NCBI GenBank assembly: GCA_002422175.1
Contig: DITR01000134.1
Coordinates: 13,298-46,523, forward strand
Length of the DNA stretch: 33,226 nt
DNA from: Alcaligenaceae bacterium UBA6179
GTDB taxonomy: Bacteria; Pseudomonadota; Gammaproteobacteria; Burkholderiales; Burkholderiaceae_B
Direction of reading: 5' to 3'
Part shown: positions 1-7,517 of the stretch, one piece after another
Position numbering within the stretch: the stretch's first letter is position 1
How the letters are laid out: every line of letters starts with the position of its first letter
Program-made: the position numbers and the translations under genes
Notes under the pieces: model-generated
Seen by the model: the letters and a program-made list of their open reading frames with translations, nothing else
Told to the model about the DNA's origin: nothing
The model's database searches: none

Positions 1-2
1 TA

Positions 3-761
3 GTCACTTCATCAACTAGCTTTGCTTTTTTTCCTTTAATAACTGACGATACCGGTACGCAAGGTACGGGCGGCAATCAGCTTGAATTTGATTATTTATT
101 TCAACGCGAAACAAATGGTAGTCTTGAAATTGGGGGTGTTTCGCTTGATGAAGAAAACACTACGGGTAATTTTTTGCTTTCGACTTATACCCGTGGCTTA
201 ACCGAAAACTTAGATATTTTCTTCGGCGCTTCAAGACAATTGTCGCAAATTAACGGCTGGAATAATACCGAAATTGGTCTAAAGTGGGTTTTTGCGGGTG
301 ATCAGTCTGAAGGTTGGAGCTTTGCTGCAGAACCTCGCATTATTTTGCCCGTTACAAAAAATATGCAAAATACAGGCTTGGGTTCTGCTCAAACGAATGG
401 TGGTTTAACGCTCATTAGCTCTTACCTAACCGACGGTGCTGAATTGCACTTTAATGCGAGCTATCTGAGCAACAGCACGTCTAATTCGAATGATAGTGAC
501 TCACAACGCACCCACCTATGGTCAATGTCTGCAGCACCTTTATGGGTCGTTAATAATCAATGGAAACTTGCACTTGATTTAGGCTTGCAAACAAACCCTG
601 ATAAAAACAGCCAATATATCGTCACAGCTGAAGTTGCAGCGGTTTACGCACCGACTAAAGATATTCAATTAGGGCTAGGTGTGATTTCCTTACCGGCTAT
701 TAACGGGCAACGTTGGAATAACAGTTTAATCGTTACAACGGGTGTGGCTTGGCAGTTTTAA
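3..761 (+). CDS. Outer-membrane beta-barrel protein, transporter/MetA-like (5' partial)
   Basis: The reading frame is open from the left edge to a TAA at 759-761, giving 252 residues without the true start. The visible N-terminal part has a PLITDDTGTQG segment followed by GGNQLEF, a signature I associate with the bacterial 'transporter'/phenol-degradation MetA-like outer-membrane family. The rest alternates polar and aromatic residues in short strands (for example ELHFNASYLS, WKLALDLGLQTN, IQLGLGVISL) and ends in Phe (GVAWQF), the usual C-terminal signal of Gram-negative outer-membrane beta-barrels. A TTG at 174 is inside the frame and is not the start, because clear family sequence lies upstream. 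The next gene is on the opposite strand and convergent. The substrate cannot be inferred. The barrel call is fairly sure; the family name is moderately sure. Confidence 0.75.
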   Translation, partial: VTSSTSFAFFPLITDDTGTQGTGGNQLEFDYLFQRETNGSLEIGGVSLDEENTTGNFLLSTYTRGLTENLDIFFGASRQLSQINGWNNTEIGLKWVFAGDQSEGWSFAAEPRIILPVTKNMQNTGLGSAQTNGGLTLISSYLTDGAELHFNASYLSNSTSNSNDSDSQRTHLWSMSAAPLWVVNNQWKLALDLGLQTNPDKNSQYIVTAEVAAVYAPTKDIQLGLGVISLPAINGQRWNNSLIVTTGVAWQF

Positions 762-777
762 TTGTTATTCATATTGG

Positions 778-912
778 TTAATCATAGTTGTAAGGTGGGT
801 CAAAACCATCAGGGGTACGTTGCGGCAAAGGGTCGTACGCACAGCCACTGAGCGAAATACCAGACAATAAAAGCAAAGTCACACAAAAACGCTTTAATAA
901 TAAAAACATCAT
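778..912 (-). CDS. Small lipoprotein, 44 aa, coupled to chaN
   Basis: This short frame begins with two consecutive ATG codons (912-910 and 909-907) and ends in TAA at 780-778. The product has KR at residues 7-8, a hydrophobic stretch (FCVTLLLLSGISL) and a lipobox LSGC with Cys24, followed by about 20 proline- and tyrosine-rich residues (AYDPLPQRTPDGFDPPYNYD). That is the pattern of a signal peptidase II substrate with a tiny mature part. The first ATG follows the chaN stop codon directly (TAA then ATG), and an AAAGG Shine-Dalgarno lies inside the end of chaN, so translation is probably coupled. I do not recognise a family. A mature peptide this small could act as an envelope anchor or a partner of ChaN, but that is inference from position only. 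Translation is supported by the lipobox, the ribosome site and the tight packing. Confidence 0.7.
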   Translation of the reverse strand: MMFLLLKRFCVTLLLLSGISLSGCAYDPLPQRTPDGFDPPYNYD

Positions 913-1812
913 TTAACCTTTAGAAGGTGTCGCAACAGGCTTAGATTGTCGCATCATTTTCTTAAAAGCTATGCACGGATCAGGCCTGTCAAAAGCAGGT
1001 AAGACAATGACCTCATCGTACGCTTGAAAATCAATACCATTTGGTTCAACAAAACCCATCACTGTCACATTAGGTAGCAATTCAGACGGCAACCAACGGT
1101 AAACACCCACATCTCTTTGTACGTGACCATTGCCTGCAATCAGAACAACGCCCTGAGATGCATACTGAACGATCAAATGGGCTAACCAAGCATCGCGTGC
1201 CCTTTGAGCTTGCACCATAGGCGCCACCATCGCCTGAGGTAAAACACCACAATGACCCTCAACGATTGACAGTGTTTGCTGTGCCGTCATACTGTCAGGC
1301 CAGCTCCGCAACAACCCAAGCTGCTTTTGCGTGTCTGCATCAAACACTGCGTCATAACTGCCCCGCATTATTTTAGACGCGTCTTGTCGTGATACGTTAC
1401 CGGCAACAAGCGGCAATCGGTACTGCAAAGCTAAATTAATCAACGGTTCATATAAAGACCAATTCCAACCCTCACGGCCGGCTTTTTTAATCACACAAGC
1501 TGCATCGGGGCAAGTTTGCCATGCACTTGTTAAATCTTCTTGGCGCTCTCGATCAAACTGTTCCATGATGATGGCAGGTCGCCACCCGGCCCCAATATCT
1601 TGCTTTAACCGTGCTAAACGCGCTTCATGAATAGCAAGATTGTCGTGCACCTCACCCATTAAATAAATCGATGGTTGTGTGCGCTGAATAGGCTGCATGG
1701 CCTGCACAGCTAAACTTGAACTCAATAAAGTTAGAACGCTAGTCACAAATATACTGAATAAATTTTTCGAAGGGGCCTTACTATTTTTTACATCAGTACG
1801 ATAACGATGCAT
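913..1812 (-). CDS. ChaN-family heme/iron-binding envelope protein
   Basis: ChaN (DUF399) proteins bind heme or iron in the envelope. Seen here: an N-terminal basic region and hydrophobic segment ending AVQA, a signal peptidase I-type site with no lipobox, then the family motifs GEVHDN near the mature N-terminus, EGHCG in the middle and AGNGH toward the C-terminus. From the ATG at 1812 the product is 299 residues; a TTG at 1830 would add six. I prefer the ATG, since the frame just upstream is not needed for the signal peptide. A TATAAT lies at 1836-1831 on this strand but is very close to the start, and its -35 is poor. The gene sits 49 bp after the APH-like kinase and directly before the small lipoprotein, so it may be the tail of that operon. 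Unlike Campylobacter ChaN, this protein seems to be a soluble periplasmic form, perhaps with the neighbouring lipoprotein providing the anchor (inference). Confidence 0.8.
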   Translation of the reverse strand: MHRYRTDVKNSKAPSKNLFSIFVTSVLTLLSSSLAVQAMQPIQRTQPSIYLMGEVHDNLAIHEARLARLKQDIGAGWRPAIIMEQFDRERQEDLTSAWQTCPDAACVIKKAGREGWNWSLYEPLINLALQYRLPLVAGNVSRQDASKIMRGSYDAVFDADTQKQLGLLRSWPDSMTAQQTLSIVEGHCGVLPQAMVAPMVQAQRARDAWLAHLIVQYASQGVVLIAGNGHVQRDVGVYRWLPSELLPNVTVMGFVEPNGIDFQAYDEVIVLPAFDRPDPCIAFKKMMRQSKPVATPSKG

Positions 1813-1861
1813 ATTCAAAGTAACCCCCAAATTATAAAAATATTCAATCTAACTTAAGCTT

Positions 1862-2902
1862 TTATCTTGTGACAATTTTCTGAGCAAACTGCCAACCCAT
1901 TTCAGCTAAGGGTTCAGCTTTAGATGCCATATCGATCGCATCGGCTGAAGCGGCATTCCCTTGGCGCACACGTTGGCCAATACCATGCAAAATAGCTGAA
2001 ATTCTAAAAAAGTTGTACGCCATATAAAAATTCCAATGGGTTTTAACATCTTTAAAACCTGTTCGCTGAACATACAAATCTACGTATTCAGCTTCAGTGG
2101 GTATACCCAACGCTTTAAGATCAAGCCCACCAATACCACGCCATAAGCGGGGGGGTATGTGCCAACTCATACAGTGATAAGCAAAATCAGCCACAGGATG
2201 CCCAAGTGTTGATAATTCCCAATCTAAAACGCCAATAACCCGAGGCAAATTAGGGTCAAGCATCAGGTTATCTAAACGAAAATCGCCGTGCACAATACTG
2301 TGCAATTCACCCGGTGGAATATGTTGTGGCAGTATTTCAATCAGTGACTCTAGTGCAGGGATACGTTGACCTGGGTCAGCCAGGTATTGTCTTGACCAGC
2401 GTGCAATTTGCCGTTCAAAATAATTACCAGGGCGACCGTAGTCACCCAAACCAATTGACTCAGCGTCGACGCTGTGAAGTGTTGCAATCACCCGATTCAT
2501 GTCGTTGTATAGCGAAGTACGATCGGCTACTGTAAAGTCAGGTAATGTTTGGTCGTATCTTATACGACCCTCTAAAAAAGCCATCACATAAAAAGGTGTA
2601 CCCAAAATATCATTTTTTTCATACAAAAAACTCATTTCAGGAACAGGTACATTTGTTTTTTTCAGCGCTTGCATGACTCGGTATTCGCGTTCAATGGCAT
2701 GGGCTGAAGGCATTAATGGGCCATCAGGTTTCTTTCGCAATATAAATTGATGCTCACCCGCCACAATTTTATAGGTGGGGTTAGACTGACCACCCGACAA
2801 CGCTTGAATTTCAATTGAGTCGCTATGTATTAAACGATGCGCCAGCATGAGCGCTGCAATACGGTCTGTCGTGGTTTGATCAAATGCTAAGCTTGGTTTC
2901 AT
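1862..2902 (-). CDS. APH-fold phosphotransferase, ACAD10/11-type kinase
   Basis: A 346-residue member of the aminoglycoside phosphotransferase (APH/choline kinase) superfamily. Seen: a nucleotide-binding N-lobe with LSGGQSNPTYKI (residues 36-46) and FILRKKP, the catalytic loop HGDFRLDN (205-212, catalytic Asp207 and Asn212), and the metal-binding DWE (227-229) in LDWELSTLGHP. These are the subfamily features found next to or fused with acyl-CoA dehydrogenases, as in the N-terminal kinase domain of human ACAD10 and ACAD11, rather than antibiotic-resistance APHs. It overlaps the SDR gene upstream by 4 bp (ATGA), and that gene in turn overlaps the acyl-CoA dehydrogenase by 4 bp, so the three are co-translated. 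Likely role: phosphorylation of a hydroxyl on an acyl-CoA or related metabolite ahead of phosphate elimination by the dehydrogenase. This follows the mammalian model and is inference for this organism. Confidence 0.85.
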   Translation of the reverse strand: MKPSLAFDQTTTDRIAALMLAHRLIHSDSIEIQALSGGQSNPTYKIVAGEHQFILRKKPDGPLMPSAHAIEREYRVMQALKKTNVPVPEMSFLYEKNDILGTPFYVMAFLEGRIRYDQTLPDFTVADRTSLYNDMNRVIATLHSVDAESIGLGDYGRPGNYFERQIARWSRQYLADPGQRIPALESLIEILPQHIPPGELHSIVHGDFRLDNLMLDPNLPRVIGVLDWELSTLGHPVADFAYHCMSWHIPPRLWRGIGGLDLKALGIPTEAEYVDLYVQRTGFKDVKTHWNFYMAYNFFRISAILHGIGQRVRQGNAASADAIDMASKAEPLAEMGWQFAQKIVTR

Positions 2903-3681
2903 AGGCTGCTCACCAAATGGCTACGATCAACTTCCAAGGTTGAACCTGACATCGCAGAGCCAGCCTCTGATGCCAGCAGCAAGAAAGGGCCTGACAAGTC
3001 TTGTAGCTCGCCAAACTGCCGACTGGGAATTTTTTGTTGTAACTTAAGACCTAATGGGCTGCCCAAAAATTCACTGTTTAACTCGGTGCGAACGTAACCG
3101 GGCAACAAGGCATTGACGCGAATACCATAGCGCGCCCACTCAAGTGCCATCACTTTTGTGGCCTGTATGACACCTGCTTTGGAAATGGCGTACGGGCCCA
3201 CACTGGCTGCCACACGCTCGCCTAATATCGATGCAATATTAATGATGCAACCTGACTTTTGGGCGGCGATTAAACGTCTTGCCGCCTCGGTTGCAACCAA
3301 CCAACAACCTTTTAAATTGGTGTCAATCACTTGATTCCAATCTTGAACAGTTTGATCTATGGCGGCCTTTGTGACCGTCACACCCGCATTGTTCACCACA
3401 ATATTTGGAACACCAAACGCCTGTGCTGCTTGCTCAAAACACTCGGCAATACTGTGTTCATCTGTGACATCAATTGGCACTGCGACAGCGTGCTGACCTT
3501 TTGCTTTAATATTTTCAACCAGTTGATTAATACGATCGTTGCGTCGAGCCGTGACAACAACGCGTGCACCCGCCTCGGCTAAAACCGTTGCAAAGTGCAT
3601 GCCTAAGCCACTTGATGCACCGGTTACCAACGCGACTTGGCCTTCAAGGCTGAAACAATCAATCAGTTTCTTTTGATTCAT
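2899..3681 (-). CDS. Short-chain dehydrogenase/reductase (SDR)
   Basis: A 260-residue classical SDR, probably an NAD(P)-dependent alcohol/ketone oxidoreductase. Seen: cofactor motif TGASSGLG (20-27), NNAG (97-100), catalytic Ser151 (INIAS), and YxxxK as Tyr164/Lys168 (YAISK). The residues after the first beta strands (TARR at about 44-47) favour NADP(H), though this is only a hint. The C-terminal motif usually written VDGGH reads VDRSH here, an unusual substitution in a mostly conserved structural turn. ATGA overlaps of 4 bp with the dehydrogenase upstream and the kinase downstream put all three in one translation unit. It probably oxidises or reduces the oxygen function of the same acyl-CoA-linked substrate; the substrate itself is not visible from sequence. 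Confidence 0.87.
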   Translation of the reverse strand: MNQKKLIDCFSLEGQVALVTGASSGLGMHFATVLAEAGARVVVTARRNDRINQLVENIKAKGQHAVAVPIDVTDEHSIAECFEQAAQAFGVPNIVVNNAGVTVTKAAIDQTVQDWNQVIDTNLKGCWLVATEAARRLIAAQKSGCIINIASILGERVAASVGPYAISKAGVIQATKVMALEWARYGIRVNALLPGYVRTELNSEFLGSPLGLKLQQKIPSRQFGELQDLSGPFLLLASEAGSAMSGSTLEVDRSHLVSSL

Positions 3682-4856
3682 TTTGCGACCTGAGGCGCGG
3701 CCGCTTTAAGCAGTTTGCGGGCCATGCTCCAGCGGTGAACTTCGCTGGGGCCATCGTAAACTCTGAAAGATCGCATATCCATAAAAATACGCATGACTTC
3801 GGTTTCACCCGTTACGCCTTGACCACCGAGTATCTGTGCACAACGATCAACCACGCGCCATTCGGCTTCAGAACACACTACTTTGGCACGGCTTGACTCA
3901 AAATTGCAGGTTTGCCCCTGATCAAGCAACCATGCGGTATGCCAAATATGTAAACGCGCCGTTTGCATATCAATTTCGTTATCAGCCAACATAAACCCAA
4001 CACCTTCATGTTGGCCCAGTGTTTGACCAAAGGCTTGCCGTGTTGCGGCATAGGCTGTGGCCACATCATTTGCACGTCGGGCTTGCCCTAACCAGCGCAT
4101 GCAATGCGTTAACCGTGCGGGGGCGAGACGAATCTGAGCATATTTAAAACCCTTACCGACTTCACCCAAAACTTGATCGGCTGTCACCCGCAATTGATTG
4201 AAACGCATCACGGCGTGCCCACCTGTGAAGCAGGTGTCCATCGAATCCATATGGCGGACCAATTCTATGCCAGGCGCTGACATGTCAGATAAAAACATGG
4301 TGGCGGTGCCATCTTCCATTGCAGCCATGATGATGACATAAGTGGCGCCGTAGGCGCCTGTAATAAACCATTTCTCACCGGTAATAACATAGTCATTGCC
4401 ATCACGCACAGCGAGCGTCTTGAGCATTGATGGATCAGCGCCGGCACCGGGTGCAGGCTCTGTCATGGCAAAACAAGAACGTGTTAAACCTTGCACTTGT
4501 GGCACGAGCCAACGGGCCTTTTGGGCGGCATTAGCCACCACTTCCATCAAATGAATATTCCCCTCATCTGGCGCATGTATATTGAGCGCAGTTGGGCCGA
4601 GTCTTGAGTAGCCCGCCTCTTCGAACACAATCGCTTTATCGACATGACTCAAACCTAAACCACCCAGTTCTTTAGAGGCGTGAGGAGTCAGTAGACCCGC
4701 CTCGCGTGCCAAACCAACAAGGTGTTGACGTAACGACTCTTCAGGACCATGGGGGCCTAATCGCGGGTCGTTTTCAAGAGGAATGACATGTTCAGCAATA
4801 AATGCACGCGTGCGCGCTTGAAGCGTTTGCTGAGTGGGGGTGAGTTCAAAGTTCAT
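3678..4856 (-). CDS. Acyl-CoA dehydrogenase family protein (ACAD10/11-like)
   Basis: A 392-residue FAD flavoprotein of the acyl-CoA dehydrogenase superfamily. Seen: N-terminal helical domain, CFAMTEPAPGAGADPS (FAD/substrate motif), WFITGAYGATYVIIMAAM (middle beta domain), GVGFMLADNEIDMQTARL (C-terminal helices), LGGQGVTGE, and a C-terminal YDGPSEVHR with Glu372 in the catalytic-base position. The GPxEVH form is typical of the ACAD10/ACAD11 branch and its bacterial relatives. The start is supported by an AGGAAAG ribosome site about 7 nt before the ATG at 4856. It overlaps the SDR by 4 bp. In human ACAD10/11 the kinase and dehydrogenase are fused and act on 4-hydroxyacyl-CoA through a phosphorylated intermediate; here they are separate, co-translated genes. 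Substrate length is unknown. Confidence 0.9.
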   Translation of the reverse strand: MNFELTPTQQTLQARTRAFIAEHVIPLENDPRLGPHGPEESLRQHLVGLAREAGLLTPHASKELGGLGLSHVDKAIVFEEAGYSRLGPTALNIHAPDEGNIHLMEVVANAAQKARWLVPQVQGLTRSCFAMTEPAPGAGADPSMLKTLAVRDGNDYVITGEKWFITGAYGATYVIIMAAMEDGTATMFLSDMSAPGIELVRHMDSMDTCFTGGHAVMRFNQLRVTADQVLGEVGKGFKYAQIRLAPARLTHCMRWLGQARRANDVATAYAATRQAFGQTLGQHEGVGFMLADNEIDMQTARLHIWHTAWLLDQGQTCNFESSRAKVVCSEAEWRVVDRCAQILGGQGVTGETEVMRIFMDMRSFRVYDGPSEVHRWSMARKLLKAAAPQVAK

Positions 4857-4904
4857 TGATTATCTTTCCTGTTCATGGCCTAAACGATATCAGACCAAGC
4901 AAGC

Positions 4905-4934
4905 GGGGTTAGCTAAAAGGTGCCTGCAAACCCC
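4905..4934 (-). other. Inverted repeat in the gap between the CMD-like gene and the acyl-CoA dehydrogenase
   Basis: GGGGTT (4905-4910) and AACCCC (4929-4934) form a perfect 6-bp stem with an 18-nt loop in the 86-bp gap. No clear T-run follows on the minus strand (the sequence after it is CGCTTGC), so a strong intrinsic terminator is not supported. It may cause partial termination or mRNA processing between the two genes, or have no function. Confidence 0.3.
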
Positions 4935-4942
4935 ATGATTTA

Positions 4943-5350
4943 TTAATCTTTAGGTTGCTCTTTAAAAACTTGTTGTGCAATTTTAAATGCTTCAAGTGCT
5001 GCGGGTGCGCCACAATAAACCCCACATTGCAAAAAAATCTCGCACATTTCTTCTTGGGTTACGCCGTTATTTATGGCGCCCTGAATGTGTAGTTTCAATT
5101 CATGTGGGCGGTTAATCGCTGCCAACATGGCTAAGTTCAACATGCTACGCGTTTTAAGGGTCAACCCCTCACGCACCCAAACCGCCCCCCAAGCATGTTC
5201 AGCTAAAAACTGCTGTAGTGGCCGCATAAAATCGTCGGCGTTTTCAATAGATTTATTGACATACTCTTCGCCCATAACTTTTTTACGTACAGCTAAACCG
5301 GCAAGGTAAGCTGGGTTTTCGTCCATTTTACTAGCACCTGATTTACTCAT
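4943..5350 (-). CDS. Carboxymuconolactone decarboxylase-family protein
   Basis: A 135-residue single-domain CMD-family protein, the usual length for PcaC-like members. Seen: AGLAVRKKVMG near the N-terminus, then KTRSMLNLAMLAAINRPHELKLHIQGAINNG as a helical core with the conserved His, and VTQEEMCEIFLQCGVYCGAPAALEAFK at the C-terminus, closely resembling 4-carboxymuconolactone decarboxylase. The AhpD CxxC motif is absent, so it is not a peroxidase-type member. Translation may start at 5350 (AGGGG about 9 nt upstream) or at the internal ATG nine codons later. It lies 86 bp ahead of the acyl-CoA dehydrogenase on the same strand. Without other pca genes nearby, protocatechuate degradation is not established; a lactone or gamma-carboxy substrate related to the following genes is possible. 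Confidence 0.8.
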   Translation of the reverse strand: MSKSGASKMDENPAYLAGLAVRKKVMGEEYVNKSIENADDFMRPLQQFLAEHAWGAVWVREGLTLKTRSMLNLAMLAAINRPHELKLHIQGAINNGVTQEEMCEIFLQCGVYCGAPAALEAFKIAQQVFKEQPKD

Positions 5351-5424
5351 TTTTAAACCCCTAAGTATTTAATCAATATACTGCAAGCTACACTAACCAT
5401 TAGGCCTTACCAACTACTTATGTT

Positions 5425-5435
5425 AGCGTAACGCT
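5425..5435. promoter_or_regulatory. Short palindrome in the divergent CMD-like/yaeQ intergenic region
   Basis: AGCGT-A-ACGCT is a perfect 5-bp inverted repeat around a single base, in the 163-bp region between two divergent genes. A TAATAT lies just to the right on the plus strand (5438-5443) and could be a -10 element for yaeQ, but no good -35 was found. It is a candidate operator only. Confidence 0.25.
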
Positions 5436-5513
5436 CATAATATCTTTACGATAAATGACCCAGCATACAAAGGTAAGCTGATTCCGCAACACTCTTTTTA
5501 AAGCCAAACCGCC

Positions 5514-6059
5514 ATGGCGCTTCGTGCCACCATTTACAAAGTCGAATTAAACGTCGCTGACATGAATCGTCACCACTATGCCACCTACCCGCTCACTGTG
5601 GCGCGCCATCCCTCTGAAACCGATGAACGCATGATGGTTCGGGTTTTAGCCTTTGCTCTGAATGCTCATGAAGATTTAAACTTTACAAAGGGTATTAGTG
5701 ATGCTGAAGAGCCTGATTTATGGCAAAAAGATCTCACCGGAGCAATTAAGTGCTGGGTTGAGGTGGGTCAACCTGAAGATAAACGCTTACTTAAAGGTTC
5801 GGGTAAGTCTGACCAAGTTAAAGTGTATTGCTTCGGCGGCGCAGCTAGTCGTATATGGTGGGAAGGTATGCGATCAACGCTAGCTCGGTCAAACAAGTTT
5901 GAAGTTTTTAGTTTCGACCCCGTTCAAACCAAAAGTTTAGCCAAAGTCGTGAACCGAAATATGGTTGTGCACGTCACAATTGAAGACTCAACCCTGACTG
6001 TCATTGCTGACGATCAAACTTTTACAATAGGTGTCGAACCATGGACATTAAAAAATTGA
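5514..6059 (+). CDS. yaeQ: YaeQ family protein
   Basis: A 181-residue protein matching YaeQ along its length. Seen: ATIYKVELNVADMNRHHYATYPLTVARHPSETDERMMVRVLAFAL at the N-terminus, EEPDLWQKDLTGAIKCWVEVGQPEDKRLLK in the middle and VKVYCFGGAASRIWW, all characteristic of the family. YaeQ proteins have a PD-(D/E)xK nuclease-like fold; E. coli YaeQ was first found as a suppressor of hemolysin expression defects in rfaH mutants, and its molecular role is not settled. The acidic and lysine residues in the EPDLW / WVEVG region correspond to the nuclease-like core. No strong Shine-Dalgarno precedes the ATG. The gene overlaps nfeD by 19 bp, suggesting shared transcription, although YaeQ has no known link to flotillins. 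Confidence 0.92.
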   Translation: MALRATIYKVELNVADMNRHHYATYPLTVARHPSETDERMMVRVLAFALNAHEDLNFTKGISDAEEPDLWQKDLTGAIKCWVEVGQPEDKRLLKGSGKSDQVKVYCFGGAASRIWWEGMRSTLARSNKFEVFSFDPVQTKSLAKVVNRNMVVHVTIEDSTLTVIADDQTFTIGVEPWTLKN

Positions 6060-7501
6060 CGGTAAAGCCGCTTACATTTAAGTCGTTGACAATCGATTCA
6101 CTGACATGTCAATTTGATAGGTTATCTTCCTCACTCAATCTCACTTTTCGTCACGTCGGTTTCTTTTGCATGCTGTTTTGCTTAAGCCTCGGTGCTTCAA
6201 TAAGCCATGCTCAGTTATCGCAACCCAGCACCCCTATTGTGTTTGTAGCCAAAATAGACGGTACCATTGACTTAGGTTTGGCCCCTTATGTTGAGCGTGT
6301 TTTAAAAGAAGCCCAAGCCGCACAGGCCAGTGCTGTTATTTTACAAATCAACACCTTTGGCGGCCGTGTTGATGCGGCCGTTGTTATTCGTGACGCGATA
6401 CTCAAGAGCCCCTTAAAAACAATAGCCTTTGTCGACTCGCGCGCCATTTCTGCTGGTGCATTAATTAGCTTAGCTGCCACTCAAATCGCCATGACACCGG
6501 GTGCAACAATCGGTGCAGCCACACCGGTTCAAATGAGTTCAGCAGGGCAAAGCACCCAACCTGTTTCTGAAAAAACAGTTTCATATATTCGTAAAGAGTT
6601 TGCTGCGACAGCGCAAGCCCGTGGCAAACCGTCTATCATCGCCGAAGCGATGGTTGATACCGATGTTGAAATTAAAGGGTTATCTGAAAAAGGCAAACTT
6701 TTAACACTCACCACACAAGAAGCCTTGCAAGTCGGGATTGCCAATTACGAAGCCCCATCAATCAATGCTTTATTAGGTTTGCTGAACCTAACCAACGCAC
6801 AAATTCAACAACCGAGTGTTAATTGGGCCGAAGAAATTGTTCGCTTTTTAACAAACCCCATAGTTAGCTCCTTACTCGTCTCGTTAGCGATGCTCGGCAT
6901 CATTCTTGAAATACGCACCCCTGGGTTTGGCATACCGGGGGCTGTAGGGTTGTCGTGCTTGGGTCTCTTTTTGTATGGGCATAGTATTGTAGATCTGGTT
7001 GGGCTTGAGGAAATTTTACTTGTACTCACGGGTGTTATTCTTTTAGTGATTGAACTGTTTGTCATTCCAGGCTTTGGTCTCTTCGGTTTGTTAGGCATTG
7101 CCACATTAGGTGCTGCGCTGGTTATGAGCGTTGTTGGTTCTGGCGCCACTGTTGAGACGATTTTGTTTGCTGTGGCTCAAATGGGCTTTTCACTTGCTCT
7201 TGCCATATTGGTTAGTTTCTTGTTTTTTAAGTTCTTGCCCAGAATGCCATTTGGCCGTGCATTTGTTCTCGACACACAACTTGGTGGTCAATCTGGGTTT
7301 TTAACGGAACCTTCTAACGATCACATACTCTTAAATAAGATAGGTGTGGCTCACTCAGTGCTCAGACCTGCGGGTATTGCTGAAATAGAGGGTCATCGTG
7401 TTGATGTTATTTCTGAGGGCGATTTTATTGAAGCAGGCGCCCCTATTAAAGTTGTACGCGTTGACGGCAACCGTGTTGTTGTTGACATTATTCATTCATA
7501 A
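6041..7501 (+). CDS. NfeD-type membrane-bound ClpP-class serine protease (long form)
   Basis: A 486-residue long-form NfeD. Order of parts: a hydrophobic signal segment (about 41-57, ending SHAQ), a ClpP-class protease domain (about 65-240), several membrane helices (about 270-400), and a C-terminal OB-fold NfeD domain (IGVAHSVLRPAGIAEIEGHRVDV). The nucleophile is probably the Ser in RAISAGALIS, and a Lys in the following segment (KTVSYIRKEF) would complete the Ser-Lys dyad known for this family. It is the usual partner of the flotillin encoded next, 16 bp downstream. The start at 6041 overlaps yaeQ by 19 bp and has AGGTG upstream. The first 22 residues contain an odd LT-repeat (KLTVKPLTFKSLTIDSLT) ahead of the signal segment, so a later start is possible. 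Confidence 0.92.
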   Translation: MDIKKLTVKPLTFKSLTIDSLTCQFDRLSSSLNLTFRHVGFFCMLFCLSLGASISHAQLSQPSTPIVFVAKIDGTIDLGLAPYVERVLKEAQAAQASAVILQINTFGGRVDAAVVIRDAILKSPLKTIAFVDSRAISAGALISLAATQIAMTPGATIGAATPVQMSSAGQSTQPVSEKTVSYIRKEFAATAQARGKPSIIAEAMVDTDVEIKGLSEKGKLLTLTTQEALQVGIANYEAPSINALLGLLNLTNAQIQQPSVNWAEEIVRFLTNPIVSSLLVSLAMLGIILEIRTPGFGIPGAVGLSCLGLFLYGHSIVDLVGLEEILLVLTGVILLVIELFVIPGFGLFGLLGIATLGAALVMSVVGSGATVETILFAVAQMGFSLALAILVSFLFFKFLPRMPFGRAFVLDTQLGGQSGFLTEPSNDHILLNKIGVAHSVLRPAGIAEIEGHRVDVISEGDFIEAGAPIKVVRVDGNRVVVDIIHS

Positions 7502-7517
7502 AAAGGAATCTTAATAA

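Noticed and set aside
1862..2902. Antibiotic-resistance aminoglycoside phosphotransferase
   Set aside because: The APH fold is shared, but the co-translated SDR and acyl-CoA dehydrogenase and the sequence style point to the ACAD10/11-type kinase.
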